Shown here: in pieces, positions 14,983 to 24,294 of the stretch
Position numbering within the stretch: the first letter of the stretch is position 1
Layout: each line of letters begins with the position of its first letter
DNA from: an uncultured Oscillospiraceae bacterium
Lineage (GTDB): Bacteria; Bacillota; Clostridia; Oscillospirales; Acutalibacteraceae
DNA length: 64,000 nucleotides
Assembly: GCA_900543555.1 (NCBI GenBank)
Contig: UQRL01000002.1
Span: 1 to 64,000, forward strand
Direction: 5' to 3'
Program-made: the position numbers and the translations under genes
The notes under the pieces: model-generated
The model's database searches: none
What the model saw: only the letters and a program-made list of their open reading frames with translations
Told to the model about the DNA's origin: nothing

Positions 14983-15855
14983 ATGGATCTGGAAAATTTC
15001 GGCAAGAAAGCAGAGCCGCTGCGCTGCCTGGGCGTGAAGGTCAGCCAGCACGGAGTTGTGACAGCCCACAAGGTCTGGGATGAGGAGTGCCGCCGGAACG
15101 TGTATTCCGCCAGCAAAAGCGTCACCTCCTGTGCGGTGGGGTTTGCCATCCAGGAGGGGCTGCTCTCCCTGGAGGAGCGGCTGGTGGACGCCTTTCCCCA
15201 GGACCTGCCGGAGACCGTGGGGGAAAACCTGGAGAAGGCCACCGTGCGGGACCTGCTGACCATGTGCCTGGGCCAGGACCACGGAGAGCTGATGGGCGCC
15301 CAGCGGCCTCTCTATCAGGAGAAAGACTGGGTGAAGCTTTCCCTCTCCCTGCCCTTTGCCTACCAGCCGGGCAGCCGCTTTGTTTACAACAATGTGGGGC
15401 CCTATCTGGCAGGCGTGCTGGTGCAGCGCCGGGCCGGCTGTGACCTGGTCTCTTACCTGACGCCCCGGCTGTTCGACCACCTGGGCATCACCCGCCCCAC
15501 CTGGGAGGTGGACCCCCAGGGCTACACCTTTGGGGCGGGCGGCCTGTTCTTCACCCTTTCCGAGCTGCACACCTTTGGGCAGTTCTACCTGCAAAACGGC
15601 CTGTGGAACGGCCGGCAGCTCCTCTCCCCCGCCTGGGTGAAGGAGAGCACCACCAAGCAGGTGGAAAACGGCCAGCAGGGCTACGGCTACCTGTTCTGGG
15701 GCGGGCCCCAGGGCACCTTCCGAGCGGACGGCAAGTACGGCCAGCTGTCCATCCTGTGCCGGGAAAAAGATGCGGTCATCACCGTGGTGGCGGAGTGCCG
15801 GGATGTCCCCTCCCTGATGGACGCCATTTTCGACGAACTGTATCCCCAGCTGTAA
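14983..15855 (+). CDS. class C beta-lactamase-like serine hydrolase
   Basis: 290 residues of the beta-lactamase/PBP-like fold. The nucleophile motif S-x-x-K is SASK near residue 43, and the Y-x-N element is YNN near 130. A Gly-rich C-terminal motif is less clear. There is no signal peptide, so the protein appears cytoplasmic. That fits the many clostridial esterase or peptidase members of this family better than a resistance enzyme. The ATG at 14983 follows GGAAGGAG. It is a monocistronic unit with a strong terminator behind it. The substrate is unknown. Confidence 0.85.
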   Translation: MDLENFGKKAEPLRCLGVKVSQHGVVTAHKVWDEECRRNVYSASKSVTSCAVGFAIQEGLLSLEERLVDAFPQDLPETVGENLEKATVRDLLTMCLGQDHGELMGAQRPLYQEKDWVKLSLSLPFAYQPGSRFVYNNVGPYLAGVLVQRRAGCDLVSYLTPRLFDHLGITRPTWEVDPQGYTFGAGGLFFTLSELHTFGQFYLQNGLWNGRQLLSPAWVKESTTKQVENGQQGYGYLFWGGPQGTFRADGKYGQLSILCREKDAVITVVAECRDVPSLMDAIFDELYPQL

Positions 15856-15876
15856 GACGCCGGGGCCTTTCTATCA

Positions 15877-15913
15877 ACAAAAAAGCCTTCCCTTTTCGGG
15901 AAGGCTTTTTTGT
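15877..15913. terminator. bidirectional terminator between the hydrolase gene and thiT
   Basis: AAAAAGCCTTCCC and its complement with a short loop and A/T tracts on both sides. Confidence 0.9.
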
Positions 15914-15926
15914 TGGAACGCAAGCG

Positions 15927-16571
15927 TCAGGCGCTCTTCTCCGGGGCTTTGTCCAGGATCTGTTTACCGGCAAACTGCACCAGCAGGAAGCCCACCACAC
16001 AGGTAAGGATAATTTCGGGGATCATGTAAGAGCCATTATACACCAGAGAGTAGACCACCGCCAAAGCTGTTCCAGACAGGTTGCCCAGGGCAGGGAAGAA
16101 TGAGGCGATAAATCCCTGCATATCAGCCGTCTCATTGAAGGAAGCCCACAGCACCCAGCCGGACAGGAACGAGCAGAAGTAGCGCAGCATCATGGAGACA
16201 AAGCTGCCCAGGGTAAAGGCCGCCGCGTCGTTCTTGATCTTGCCCCGGAACATCCCGGCCAAGCCCAATACGGTAAATGCCAGGATATAGTCCAGGAAAA
16301 TAGAGCCCACCACCATCATGGCAGAAATGCCCTTGAGGGCGTCCAGGCCGAAGAGCAGCTGCAGCACGCTAAATACCAGGCCGGCGCTCAGGCCCCACTT
16401 CAAGCCGCAGCGATAGCTAAAGAACATCACCGGCAGCATGGAGCACAGGGTGATGGCGCCTCCATAAGGCAGCTCGAAAGGCTTGACAAAGCCCAGAGCC
16501 GTACCCATCGCGATCATAACGCCCGCCAGCACCAGGTTAAAGGTTCGTTTGGAAACAGTGTTCATGTTCAT
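15927..16571 (-). CDS. thiT: thiamine ECF transporter S component ThiT
   Basis: 214 residues with about six membrane segments. It matches ThiT/YuaJ, the thiamine-binding S component that works with the shared ECF module (genes not in this window). An aromatic-rich helical stretch (FFSYRCGLKWG) and the C-terminal YNGSYMIPE resemble the ThiT thiamine site. The start is ATG at 16571, or ATG at 16565 with better spacing to AGAGGA. The TPP riboswitch upstream independently supports the thiamine role: high TPP should end transcription before this gene. Confidence 0.92.
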   Translation of the reverse strand: MNMNTVSKRTFNLVLAGVMIAMGTALGFVKPFELPYGGAITLCSMLPVMFFSYRCGLKWGLSAGLVFSVLQLLFGLDALKGISAMMVVGSIFLDYILAFTVLGLAGMFRGKIKNDAAAFTLGSFVSMMLRYFCSFLSGWVLWASFNETADMQGFIASFFPALGNLSGTALAVVYSLVYNGSYMIPEIILTCVVGFLLVQFAGKQILDKAPEKSA

Positions 16572-16632
16572 TCTTCCTCTCACATTGGATTCTCCTAAAA
16601 AAGGAAGTCCTGGGCCCCTGTGGAGGGCAGGC

Positions 16633-16667
16633 AAAAAAACAGCCGCTCGGAGAAGAACCGAGCGGCG
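16633..16667 (-). terminator. expression-platform terminator of the TPP riboswitch
   Basis: On the minus strand a GCCGCTCGG...CCGAGCGGC stem is followed by seven T residues, placed between the TPP aptamer and thiT. Confidence 0.88.
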
Positions 16668-16737
16668 AAGGGACATTTCAAGCAGAGGTTTCTGCCACAG
16701 GGCCGCGCAAAAGGGCGCCGCCCTGGAAATGAAATGC

Positions 16738-16834
16738 TCCCTACGCCGGTATTATCCGGATCAGGTTCCTGCCCCAAAGGGCAAAGGGTTTAAGCTCGAA
16801 GCTCCTCTCAGCCGCCTGAAAGCGGGCACCCCTT
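16738..16834 (-). promoter_or_regulatory. TPP riboswitch (THI element)
   Basis: The minus strand shows the conserved TPP aptamer parts in order: GGGGTGCCC, GGCTGAGAGG, ACCTGATCCGG and TAATACCGGCGTAGGGA. It precedes a terminator and thiT, so thiamine pyrophosphate should switch the transporter gene off. Confidence 0.96.
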
Positions 16835-16853
16835 CTTCCATTTTTCGACCCTT

Positions 16854-16882
16854 ATTGTAGCGCAGGCGGCAGGATTTGTCAA
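16854..16882 (-). promoter_or_regulatory. promoter of the TPP riboswitch-thiT unit
   Basis: TTGACA (16877-16882) and TACAAT (16854-16859) on the minus strand, 17-bp spacer. Confidence 0.85.
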
Positions 16883-16905
16883 ATAGTGCGGGCGGCCAGA
16901 AGTGC

Positions 16906-16940
16906 AAAAAAGGGGCCGGGTTTTAAGCCCGCCCCTTTTT
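16906..16940. terminator. terminator of the membrane-protein pair
   Basis: AAAAAGGGGC-x-GGG and its complement around a TTTTAA loop, with T runs on both strands, starting at the stop codon of the 16940-18538 gene. Confidence 0.85.
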
Positions 16941-18538
16941 CACAGAGAGGTTTTCTTGCTTCGCCGCTTCAAAATCGCAAGATCACACAGATAAGCTGCC
17001 GCAATGGCAAAATACACGGTAACGTTGGGACGGCGCAGCACATTGCCAGAGATCTGGGCGGCAATGGCGGCCAGCAGGAAGGTCATGCCCACCGCCCCCA
17101 TCTCCATGGTGAGGAACCGCTTGACCCCGCCCCCAAAGGAACACAGGCTCCGCACTGGCAGACGGCGGCCCTTCCCCTGCTGCTCCCTCCAGGCCGCGGA
17201 CACATCTTGGAAAAAGGCCTTGAAGATCATCCCCACAAACAGGGCAAGGAACAGCATATACAGGGTGAAGCCAATGTACCCACAGAAGTAAAACACCGCG
17301 GGAAAATCGTTCTCCAAGTCGTAGTTAGAGCCGTTATAAATCATGTCGCTGTACTCGAAGCCAAACAGGTGGGTGACAAAATCTTTTTCTTCCCACATCA
17401 GCTTGGCGTACATGGATTTGCGCACCCGGGAGTCTGAAAGGATGGAGGGCTCGGAGGTGTAATCGTAGGCGTCCATCACGTTGTAGACGCCGAAGCGCTC
17501 GTACAGGTTTTCAAACACGGGGCCGTAGACCTCCGGGTCGGTGTAAACCCCCATCAAGCTGTTCCGCAGGCGCTGAAGGCGTACCTCGTCCCCCACGGTG
17601 CTTCCACCGCCGGAACCGGACTGCTCCAGCTCTTCTTTGATGGCCTCCAGCTCTTCCTGATCGGCGCCGGTGTTTTTCAGGCTTTCCTCCACACGCTGCT
17701 GATAGTTGCTCAGCGCGTAAGCAGACTGGCTTTCCCGCTGCTGCATGGGGGCATACTGCCGGAAGGCCACCACCAAAACCAGCACGGCCAGCAGGGGCAG
17801 CACATAGCGCAGGCTCTTCTTCTGGAAGTTGAGCACGAACAAGAAGATAAACGCCCCTGCTACAATGAAGATGGAGTAAAACGTGAATTTGGTGCCGGTG
17901 ACGAACATCAGCCCAAAGGAGAGCACTAGGGAGAGCAGGAACAGCGGGTACTTGCCGCTCTTCCAGGAGAAGAAAAGGGACAAGGGCGCTACCAGCACGA
18001 TGATGGCGCTTTGGGCGTTGGCCACGCCAAACCAGCCCATCACTCCCAGGTACAGCGTGTCATAGGTGTAGACAGGGTGCCCTGTCAGCCAGGGCAGGGC
18101 GGTGAAGAGGATGATCTCCCCCAAGTTGATGGCGAAGGCCGCGCAAATAAACTTTCCCAACCCCTTCCCCTTCTTGAAAAACGTGACAAAGGACAGGGCA
18201 AAGATGGGAAAGTTCATAATGCGCAGGAAATTTGCCGTGTCCGCCACCATGGACTGATACCCAATGCGGTAACAGTTGGCCATGTGCGCCACCCAAAACA
18301 GTCCCATGACGCCATAGAAGAGGAAATAGACCCGCTTTCTATCGCTGACAAGGAAGCCCAGCAGGGCCACAGCCATCAACAGCAAAAAACGCAGGGCGGT
18401 GGAGAGGGAGTTGTTTCCCATTTCTCCCAGAAAGTAGGAGAGCACGTCCAGCAGGGGCTGAATGACAATAATGGCCCCCACAATCCAAGGCAGCTTTCCC
18501 ACAATGGCTTCTTTCATCGTTTGATACATTTTCTTCAT
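16940..18538 (-). CDS. O-antigen ligase-like membrane protein, copy 2
   Basis: 532 residues with about ten to twelve membrane segments and one large loop (roughly 265-400) between the last helices. This is the layout of O-antigen ligase/polymerase (Wzy/WaaL-like) proteins. Shared motifs with the upstream copy are IQPLLDVLSYF near residue 25, GWFGVANAQS near 170, FVTGTKFTFY near 220 and ENDFPAVFYFCGY near 415. Such proteins transfer or polymerise lipid-linked glycans at the outer face of the membrane. In a Gram-positive cell the acceptor could be teichoic acid or capsule, but no glycosyltransferase or flippase gene is adjacent. The start overlaps the previous stop as ATGA. Confidence 0.8.
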   Translation of the reverse strand: MKKMYQTMKEAIVGKLPWIVGAIIVIQPLLDVLSYFLGEMGNNSLSTALRFLLLMAVALLGFLVSDRKRVYFLFYGVMGLFWVAHMANCYRIGYQSMVADTANFLRIMNFPIFALSFVTFFKKGKGLGKFICAAFAINLGEIILFTALPWLTGHPVYTYDTLYLGVMGWFGVANAQSAIIVLVAPLSLFFSWKSGKYPLFLLSLVLSFGLMFVTGTKFTFYSIFIVAGAFIFLFVLNFQKKSLRYVLPLLAVLVLVVAFRQYAPMQQRESQSAYALSNYQQRVEESLKNTGADQEELEAIKEELEQSGSGGGSTVGDEVRLQRLRNSLMGVYTDPEVYGPVFENLYERFGVYNVMDAYDYTSEPSILSDSRVRKSMYAKLMWEEKDFVTHLFGFEYSDMIYNGSNYDLENDFPAVFYFCGYIGFTLYMLFLALFVGMIFKAFFQDVSAAWREQQGKGRRLPVRSLCSFGGGVKRFLTMEMGAVGMTFLLAAIAAQISGNVLRRPNVTVYFAIAAAYLCDLAILKRRSKKTSL

Positions 18539-20097
18539 ACCGTTCCCCCTTGGCTCCTGCCCATTCTCAAGTTCCCTCCACGGGAACGCCCGCCGCGCAG
18601 CCGTTCCACAAATCCCCTTGTCTCCACAGCCCGGGCCGTGCCCACTGTGGGGTGCAGATATACATATAGCAACGCCGCCGCCACCGAGCCGTACACGGTC
18701 ACGCTTGGCTTGCGCAGCACCTGCCCGGAAAACTGGGCCCCGCCCAGCATCAGGGCGAACATCATGGCGGGCACACCCAGCTCTACACAGAGCACCCGTT
18801 TCCAGTCCAGTGCCAGGCCCTTCAGGCAGATGAGGAAGAAGTACAGGGCAAAGGCCCCGTACAGCCCCACCCCCACATAGCCGTAATAATACAGCAGGGC
18901 CGGAAAGTCATTTTCCGGGTCGTAGATGTGGCTCCCCACATGGCATTGGGCATATTCCACGCCCACCAGCTTGGTGAGGAAATCCTGATCCTGCCAGACC
19001 ATCTCCATGGCGGTCAGCTTTTTCACGCGGGTGTTGTAGAGGGTTTGGGGGTCGGTGGCATACTCATACTGCTCCATCACCCTCTCCAGGCCAAACTCCT
19101 CAATCAGGTCCTCCAGCAGGGTGGCCCCATACAAGCCCGGCTGGCCGTAGACCTGGGTATACACCTGTGTGATCTTATCCAGGACCTCCGTGGGAATCTC
19201 CTCCCCCGGGGTGTAGACAAAGCCCTTGTCCTCCCCCATGATGGCGTCGGCCTTTTCCTGATAGATGGAATAGGAGTCCGCCGTGAGGGCCTGGCGCTCC
19301 GCCATGGGAGACACGCCCCGGAACAGGACCAGGGCCGCCAAAACCACCGCCAAGGGGATGCAGAACAGCAGCTGCTGCCGGCGCAACACCAGCAGCGCCA
19401 GGAACGCGCAGCAGATCAGGATGGCTCCGTAATAGGTCAGCCGTGTACCGGTGAAGTACAAAAGCCCAAAGCCTAAAAGGCAGCACAGGCAGAACTTCCA
19501 CAGCCGGCGGCTGCGCAGGCCCCACAACAGCAGGGGCGGCACCAGCAGGGTGAGAATGGAGCTTTGGGAATTGGCCACCCCAAACCAGCCCAAAATGCCG
19601 ATGGCTACGCCCCGGTCCGGATAATCATAGGTGTAAACCGGCTGGCCCACCCCATAGGACAGAGCAATGACAAGAAGTATGATGCCAAAATTCAACGCCA
19701 GCATGCCCACAACCCGGTAATCCAGGTCCCTGCGCTGGCGGAAAAAAGTGACGAAAGAAAGGGTCCACAGGGGAAACTGCACCAGCTTTAAGAACTCTGC
19801 CGCATCCCCCACCGGGTCCTGATATCCCAAGCGCAGGGAATTGAGCATGTGCAGTACCCAAAAGCCGCCCACCACGCCATAGGCGAGATAGTAGGCCCGG
19901 CGGTTCTCTGTAATGGCAAAGCCGTACAGGCACACAGCGAACAGCAGCACCGTGCGCAGGGCGGTGGTCACCCAGGTAGCTTCTGCCTGGCCCATAAAAT
20001 AGGAGAGCACATCCAGCAGGGGCTGCACTGCCAGCAAGGCAGCCATCACCTCCCCCACGGGGGCGGATGCTCGTGTTTTCCAAGAGGATTCTATCAT
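18535..20097 (-). CDS. O-antigen ligase-like membrane protein, copy 1
   Basis: 520 residues, a paralogue of the next gene in the same operon. It has the same opening (VQPLLDVLSYF near 25), GWFGVANSQS near 165, YFTGTRLTYY near 215 and ENDFPALLYYYGYVG near 425, and similar helix spacing. The tail is basic (Arg/Gly-rich after residue 485). The ATG at 20097 follows AAAGGAAC; a longer frame would cover the promoter. A TATAAT at 20137-20142 (minus strand) gives a likely transcription start. Both copies probably act on cell-surface glycans. The paralogy suggests tandem duplication followed by divergence, or a heteromeric pair. Confidence 0.8.
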   Translation of the reverse strand: MIESSWKTRASAPVGEVMAALLAVQPLLDVLSYFMGQAEATWVTTALRTVLLFAVCLYGFAITENRRAYYLAYGVVGGFWVLHMLNSLRLGYQDPVGDAAEFLKLVQFPLWTLSFVTFFRQRRDLDYRVVGMLALNFGIILLVIALSYGVGQPVYTYDYPDRGVAIGILGWFGVANSQSSILTLLVPPLLLWGLRSRRLWKFCLCCLLGFGLLYFTGTRLTYYGAILICCAFLALLVLRRQQLLFCIPLAVVLAALVLFRGVSPMAERQALTADSYSIYQEKADAIMGEDKGFVYTPGEEIPTEVLDKITQVYTQVYGQPGLYGATLLEDLIEEFGLERVMEQYEYATDPQTLYNTRVKKLTAMEMVWQDQDFLTKLVGVEYAQCHVGSHIYDPENDFPALLYYYGYVGVGLYGAFALYFFLICLKGLALDWKRVLCVELGVPAMMFALMLGGAQFSGQVLRKPSVTVYGSVAAALLYVYLHPTVGTARAVETRGFVERLRGGRSRGGNLRMGRSQGGTV

Positions 20098-20271
20098 GGC
20101 AAAGGGTTCCTTTGTTATGTCAAGTGTTTGGAATGTATTATAACACGAAAAGCCTTTCGGCACAACAGAAAGTGACAGGCCCCGAGAGCCTTGAAGCGCG
20201 CTTTTCCCCGGAATTCCGGCATTTTCAGGCATCTTACAAGTTTCTTTCGCTTTTCCCCCTCTTCTCCAAAA

Positions 20272-20303
20272 GGAAAAGCCCTCCGGAGAAACCGGAGAGC
20301 CTT
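20272..20303 (-). terminator. terminator after glgA
   Basis: Minus-strand stem GCTCTCCGG...CCGGAGGGC followed by TTTT, 30 to 60 bp beyond the glgA stop. Confidence 0.8.
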
Positions 20304-20331
20304 CCTTGAAGATTGGTTAGGAGAACAAATA

Positions 20332-21759
20332 TCAGCCCTTTAAGATCTGCTTATACAGGCGGATATACTCGTTAGCTGACCTGCCCCAGCTGTTGTCACA
20401 GCCCATGGCGCGGTCCATCAGCACGCCCCAGCCCTCCTTATCGGAGTTGTAGGCGTAAATGGCCCGGTGCAGGGAATGGAGCATGTCGCCGGTGTTGTAG
20501 GTTTTGAAAGTGAAGCCATTGCCCTGGCCGTCGCCGCTGTCGGTGATGGAATCTTTCAGGCCGCCGGTCTCGCGGACCACAGGAATAGTCCCATAGCGCA
20601 GGGCGATCATCTGGGAGAGGCCGCAGGGCTCGGACTTGCTGGGCATCAGGAAAATATCCGCACCGGCATAGATTTTCCGAGAGAGCTCGGGCACAAAGCC
20701 CAGGCACATGACAAAGCGGCCGGGATACTTTTCCTGCATCCATTTGAAGTAATTTTCGTACTCCAGGTCACCGCTGCCCAACACCACAAACTGGGCGTTG
20801 GAATACTCCATCACGTTGTCGATGCCCTCTTTCACCAGGTCCAGGCCCTTATGGGACACCAGCCGGGTAACCATGCCCACCAAGGGCAGGTCAGGGTTCT
20901 GCTCGATGCACAGCCGCTCCTGCAGCTTCTGCTTGTTCACAGCTTTGTTCGCCTTATCCTCCCGAGAGTAGTGAGCATAGATATTGGGGTCCGCGGAAGG
21001 ATCGTAATTGACGGTGTCAATGCCGTTCAAAATGCCGGAGAGCTTCCAGCTGCGCTCCCGCAGGATGGGGTCCAGTTTGTGAGAGAACCAAGGGTCCAGG
21101 ATCTCCTGGGCATAGGTGGGGCTCACGGTGGAAACCCAATTGGCACACTCAATGGCACCCTTCATCAAGTTTACATCCTTGTTGAATTCCAGCAGGGAAC
21201 TTTCATAGTTGGGAATGCCGAACACATCCTCCAAGATTTCCTTGCCATACTGGCCCTGATACTGGATGTTGTGGATGGTAAACAGGGTCTTGATGCCGGA
21301 GTACCACTCGTTGTTGGCGTAGAACAGCCGGTAGTAAACAGGCACCAGGGCGGTTTGCCAATCGTTGGTGTGGATGACGTCGGGCTTAAAGTCGATATAG
21401 GGCAGCATCTCCAGGATGGCCCGGGAGAAGAAGGCAAAGCGCTCTGCGTCGTCAAAGTGGCCGTAAATGCCCTGGCGCTTGAAGTAATACTGGTTGTCAA
21501 TGAGGTAGTAGATGACGTTGTTGATCTTTGCCTCGAAGATGCCGCAGTACTGGCGCCGCCAAGCCACCGGCACACTGATGCTGGTGACAAAGCGCATCTG
21601 GTCCCGCAGCTCTTGAGAGATGCCGTCATACAGGGGCACCACCACCCGGCAGCCAATCAGCCGGGAGCGCAGCGCCTGGGGCAGAGAGCCCGCTACATCT
21701 GCCAAACCGCCAGTAGCGGAAAAGGGCAGGGCCTCGCTGGCACAGAATAAAACTTTCAT
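20332..21759 (-). CDS. glgA: glycogen synthase (ADP-glucose)
   Basis: 475 residues, GT5 family. The ADP-glucose-binding motif near the N-terminus is TGGLADVAG (KxGGL type, residues 16-24), and the C-terminal GT-B domain has PSKSEPCGLSQM (near 375) and ETGGLKDS. It elongates alpha-1,4-glucan from ADP-glucose. It is the last gene of glgB-glgC-glgD-glgA, 102 bp after glgD. The length is normal for bacterial GlgA. The ribosome binding site is weak or distant (AAAGG about 13 bases before ATG), so translation may rely on coupling. Confidence 0.96.
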   Translation of the reverse strand: MKVLFCASEALPFSATGGLADVAGSLPQALRSRLIGCRVVVPLYDGISQELRDQMRFVTSISVPVAWRRQYCGIFEAKINNVIYYLIDNQYYFKRQGIYGHFDDAERFAFFSRAILEMLPYIDFKPDVIHTNDWQTALVPVYYRLFYANNEWYSGIKTLFTIHNIQYQGQYGKEILEDVFGIPNYESSLLEFNKDVNLMKGAIECANWVSTVSPTYAQEILDPWFSHKLDPILRERSWKLSGILNGIDTVNYDPSADPNIYAHYSREDKANKAVNKQKLQERLCIEQNPDLPLVGMVTRLVSHKGLDLVKEGIDNVMEYSNAQFVVLGSGDLEYENYFKWMQEKYPGRFVMCLGFVPELSRKIYAGADIFLMPSKSEPCGLSQMIALRYGTIPVVRETGGLKDSITDSGDGQGNGFTFKTYNTGDMLHSLHRAIYAYNSDKEGWGVLMDRAMGCDNSWGRSANEYIRLYKQILKG

Positions 21760-21861
21760 TTGGTTACCATAGCCTTTCCGCTCACAAAATCCCGTTTCCC
21801 GGGCACCGCCGGGAGCCCCGCCGTGAGCCGCGCGGGGGGAAGATGGGACGGGCGCGCTCGG

Positions 21862-22977
21862 TTACACCTTGCTGCCCTTGGCCACGAATACTGGGTAGGT
21901 CTGGTAGCCCATCAGCGTGCGGTTGGGATCAAACACAGTGTCCTTATCGGCCACTACATAATCCAGCCGGCTGTTTTCGCCAATGACAGCGTCCTGCATG
22001 ATCACGCAGTTGCGCAGCTTGGCGCCTTTATGAACCTGCACACCCCGGAAGAGCACGCAGTTCTCCACCTCGCCCTCAATCAGGCAGCCATCGGCGATAA
22101 TGGAATTCGTAACCTGAGATCCCAGGCCGTAACGGGCAGGCATATCGTCCCGAACCTTGGTGTAGATGGGGCGGCTGGCCTCAAACAGCTGGGTGCGCAC
22201 CTTGGGCTCCATCAGGGCCATATTGGCCTTGAAATAGCTGCCCAGGGAGGAGATGGAGTAAGCGGCGCCGGTGAACTCATAGCCGCAGACCCGCATATCC
22301 GGCAGGTTGCGCTGGAGCAGGTCCCGGTCGAAGTCATACAGGTTGCGGCCCATGCACTCCTCCACCATGGCCATCAGCCGCTTGCGGCCGATGAGGCACA
22401 TGCCCATGCCAAAGTTGCAGTCGGTATCGCTGCCCCGCTTGACCACCATATCCCGGATAAAGCCCTCAGGGTCCACTGTGTAAACCACGTTCTTATCCGT
22501 ATCGGGGGAAACGCCGTGACGGTAGACAATGGTGATGTCCGCCTCCTTGGCGGTGTGCAGGGCAAACACCTCTTTATAGTCGATGTTGGCCACCGTGTCG
22601 CAGTCGGAGAGGAGCACATACTCCTCTTTGGAATTGCGCAAAAACCGCATGATGGAGGCCAGGGAGCTGATCTTCCCCTCTGTGCGCATGGTCTCTGCGC
22701 CAAAGGGGGGCAGCAGGTACAGGCCCTCCCGCTTGCGGGAAAGGTCCCAGGACTTGCCAGAGCCCAAGTGGTCCATCAGGGATTGGTAATTCTGCTCGGT
22801 GATGACGCCCACCTTGTTGATTCCGGAGTTCACCATGTTGGACAAGGGGAAGTCCACCAGGCGGTAGCGCCCGCCGTAGGGGATGGAAGCCATCACCCGG
22901 TTCTGGGTCAGCTCACGCACCCGCTCTTCGTGTACATAGGCAAACAGAATGCCGATTACATCGTTGCCGCGCATCAC
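21862..22977 (-). CDS. glgD: glucose-1-phosphate adenylyltransferase regulatory-like subunit GlgD
   Basis: 371 residues, homologous to GlgC. It lacks the usual N-terminal GGxGxRL nucleotide signature: the start reads [16 protein letters not shown] instead. The [19 protein letters not shown] motif and a C-terminal left-handed beta-helix (hexapeptide repeats such as [20 protein letters not shown]) are kept. In Firmicutes GlgD forms a hetero-oligomer with GlgC and raises its activity without needing the catalytic residues. The ATG overlaps the glgC stop as ATGA, consistent with equal expression of the two subunits. Confidence 0.94.
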   Translation of the reverse strand: MMRGNDVIGILFAYVHEERVRELTQNRVMASIPYGGRYRLVDFPLSNMVNSGINKVGVITEQNYQSLMDHLGSGKSWDLSRKREGLYLLPPFGAETMRTEGKISSLASIMRFLRNSKEEYVLLSDCDTVANIDYKEVFALHTAKEADITIVYRHGVSPDTDKNVVYTVDPEGFIRDMVVKRGSDTDCNFGMGMCLIGRKRLMAMVEECMGRNLYDFDRDLLQRNLPDMRVCGYEFTGAAYSISSLGSYFKANMALMEPKVRTQLFEASRPIYTKVRDDMPARYGLGSQVTNSIIADGCLIEGEVENCVLFRGVQVHKGAKLRNCVIMQDAVIGENSRLDYVVADKDTVFDPNRTLMGYQTYPVFVAKGSKV

Positions 22978-24185
22978 TTCTCCACCTCCTCAGCATCAAT
23001 CATAGCCTTGGGGGGCACCACGGTATCGGGAGCCAGCGTGCAGCCCGGGCCAATGACGGCCACGCCCCAGTCTTCTTTATTTTCCATATCCTCGGGCCGC
23101 TGGCCCACCACAGAGTTGGCGCCCACCACAGAGTTTTCGGCCACGATGGCGTACTGAACTGTGGCGCCCTCTTCAATGCGGGAGCCGGGCATGATGATGG
23201 AATCCCGCACCACCGCGCCGGGAGCTACATAGACGCCCGCGAACAGCACAGAGAAATCCACCGTGCCATAGACATTGCAGCCCTCTGCCGCCAGGGAGTT
23301 CTGAATGGTTGCGCCCTTGGCCACATAGTGGGGCGGCATGACCGGGTTGCGGGAGTAAATGCGCCACTCGGGATCGTTCAAATCCAGGGGGATATTGGGG
23401 TCCAGCAGGTCCATATTGGACTCCCACAGGCTCTCAATGGTTCCCACGTCTTTCCAGTAGCCCTCAAACCGGTAGGCAAACATGCTCTCACCTGCGTTCA
23501 GCATGGCGGGCAGCACGTTCTTGCCGAAGTCGTTCTGGCTCTTGGGATCGTTCTCGTCCTCCTCCAGGTACTTGCGAAGCTTTTCCCAGGTGAAGACGTA
23601 AATGCCCATGGACGCCTTGTTGCTCTTGGGCTTTTTGGGCTTCTCGTCGAACTCGTAGATAGAGCCGTCCTCGTTGGTATTCAAGATGCCAAACCGAGAG
23701 GCCTCCGCCATAGGCACCTCGTACACGGCGATGGTGCAGGCGGCGTTTTTCTCCTTGTGGAAATTGAGCATTTTGGAATAATCCATTTTATAGATGTGGT
23801 CGCCAGAGAGAACCACCACGTAGTCGGGATTGTACCGCTCGATAAAGGGGATATTCTGATAAATGGCGTTGGCGGTACCCTTGTACCAGTCGGTTTTCTT
23901 CTGCTTCTGGTAGGGGGGCAGCACATGCACGCCTGCATTGTTGCTGTCCAGGTCCCAGGGCTGGCCGTTGCCGATGTAGTCGTTGAGCTCCAGGGGCTGA
24001 TACTGGGTGAGCACACCCACAGTCTCGATGCCGGAGTTTACGCAGTTGGAAAGCGGGAAATCAATGATGCGGTATTTCCCGCCGAAGGGCACCGCGGGCT
24101 TGGCGAGGTTTCTCGTCAGAACGCCCAGACGGCTGCCTTGGCCGCCGGCAAGCAGCATGGCCACGACTTCTTGTTTGGGTAACAT
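22974..24185 (-). CDS. glgC: glucose-1-phosphate adenylyltransferase
   Basis: 403 residues. Catalytic signatures are [16 protein letters not shown] (residues 8-23), [20 protein letters not shown] (34-53), [15 protein letters not shown] near 125 and [18 protein letters not shown] near 178. A C-terminal beta-helix carries [12 protein letters not shown]. It makes ADP-glucose from ATP and glucose-1-phosphate, the committed step of glycogen synthesis. It lies 109 bp after glgB and overlaps glgD. Start ATG at 24185 follows TAGGAGG. Confidence 0.97.
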   Translation of the reverse strand: MLPKQEVVAMLLAGGQGSRLGVLTRNLAKPAVPFGGKYRIIDFPLSNCVNSGIETVGVLTQYQPLELNDYIGNGQPWDLDSNNAGVHVLPPYQKQKKTDWYKGTANAIYQNIPFIERYNPDYVVVLSGDHIYKMDYSKMLNFHKEKNAACTIAVYEVPMAEASRFGILNTNEDGSIYEFDEKPKKPKSNKASMGIYVFTWEKLRKYLEEDENDPKSQNDFGKNVLPAMLNAGESMFAYRFEGYWKDVGTIESLWESNMDLLDPNIPLDLNDPEWRIYSRNPVMPPHYVAKGATIQNSLAAEGCNVYGTVDFSVLFAGVYVAPGAVVRDSIIMPGSRIEEGATVQYAIVAENSVVGANSVVGQRPEDMENKEDWGVAVIGPGCTLAPDTVVPPKAMIDAEEVEK

Positions 24186-24294
24186 TTTAGCGTCCTCCTA
24201 ATCTTCAATGATATTGCAAAAAGCTGCGGCCTTCCCGAAGAGTCTTCGCGAAAGGGGAAAGCAGAGGCTTTTTTAACGGGATACGGGATACAGT

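Noticed and set aside
20467-23157. Plus-strand frames of over 400 codons opposite glgA and glgD
   Set aside because: Antisense shadows of two clear enzymes; compositional artefact of third-position G/C.
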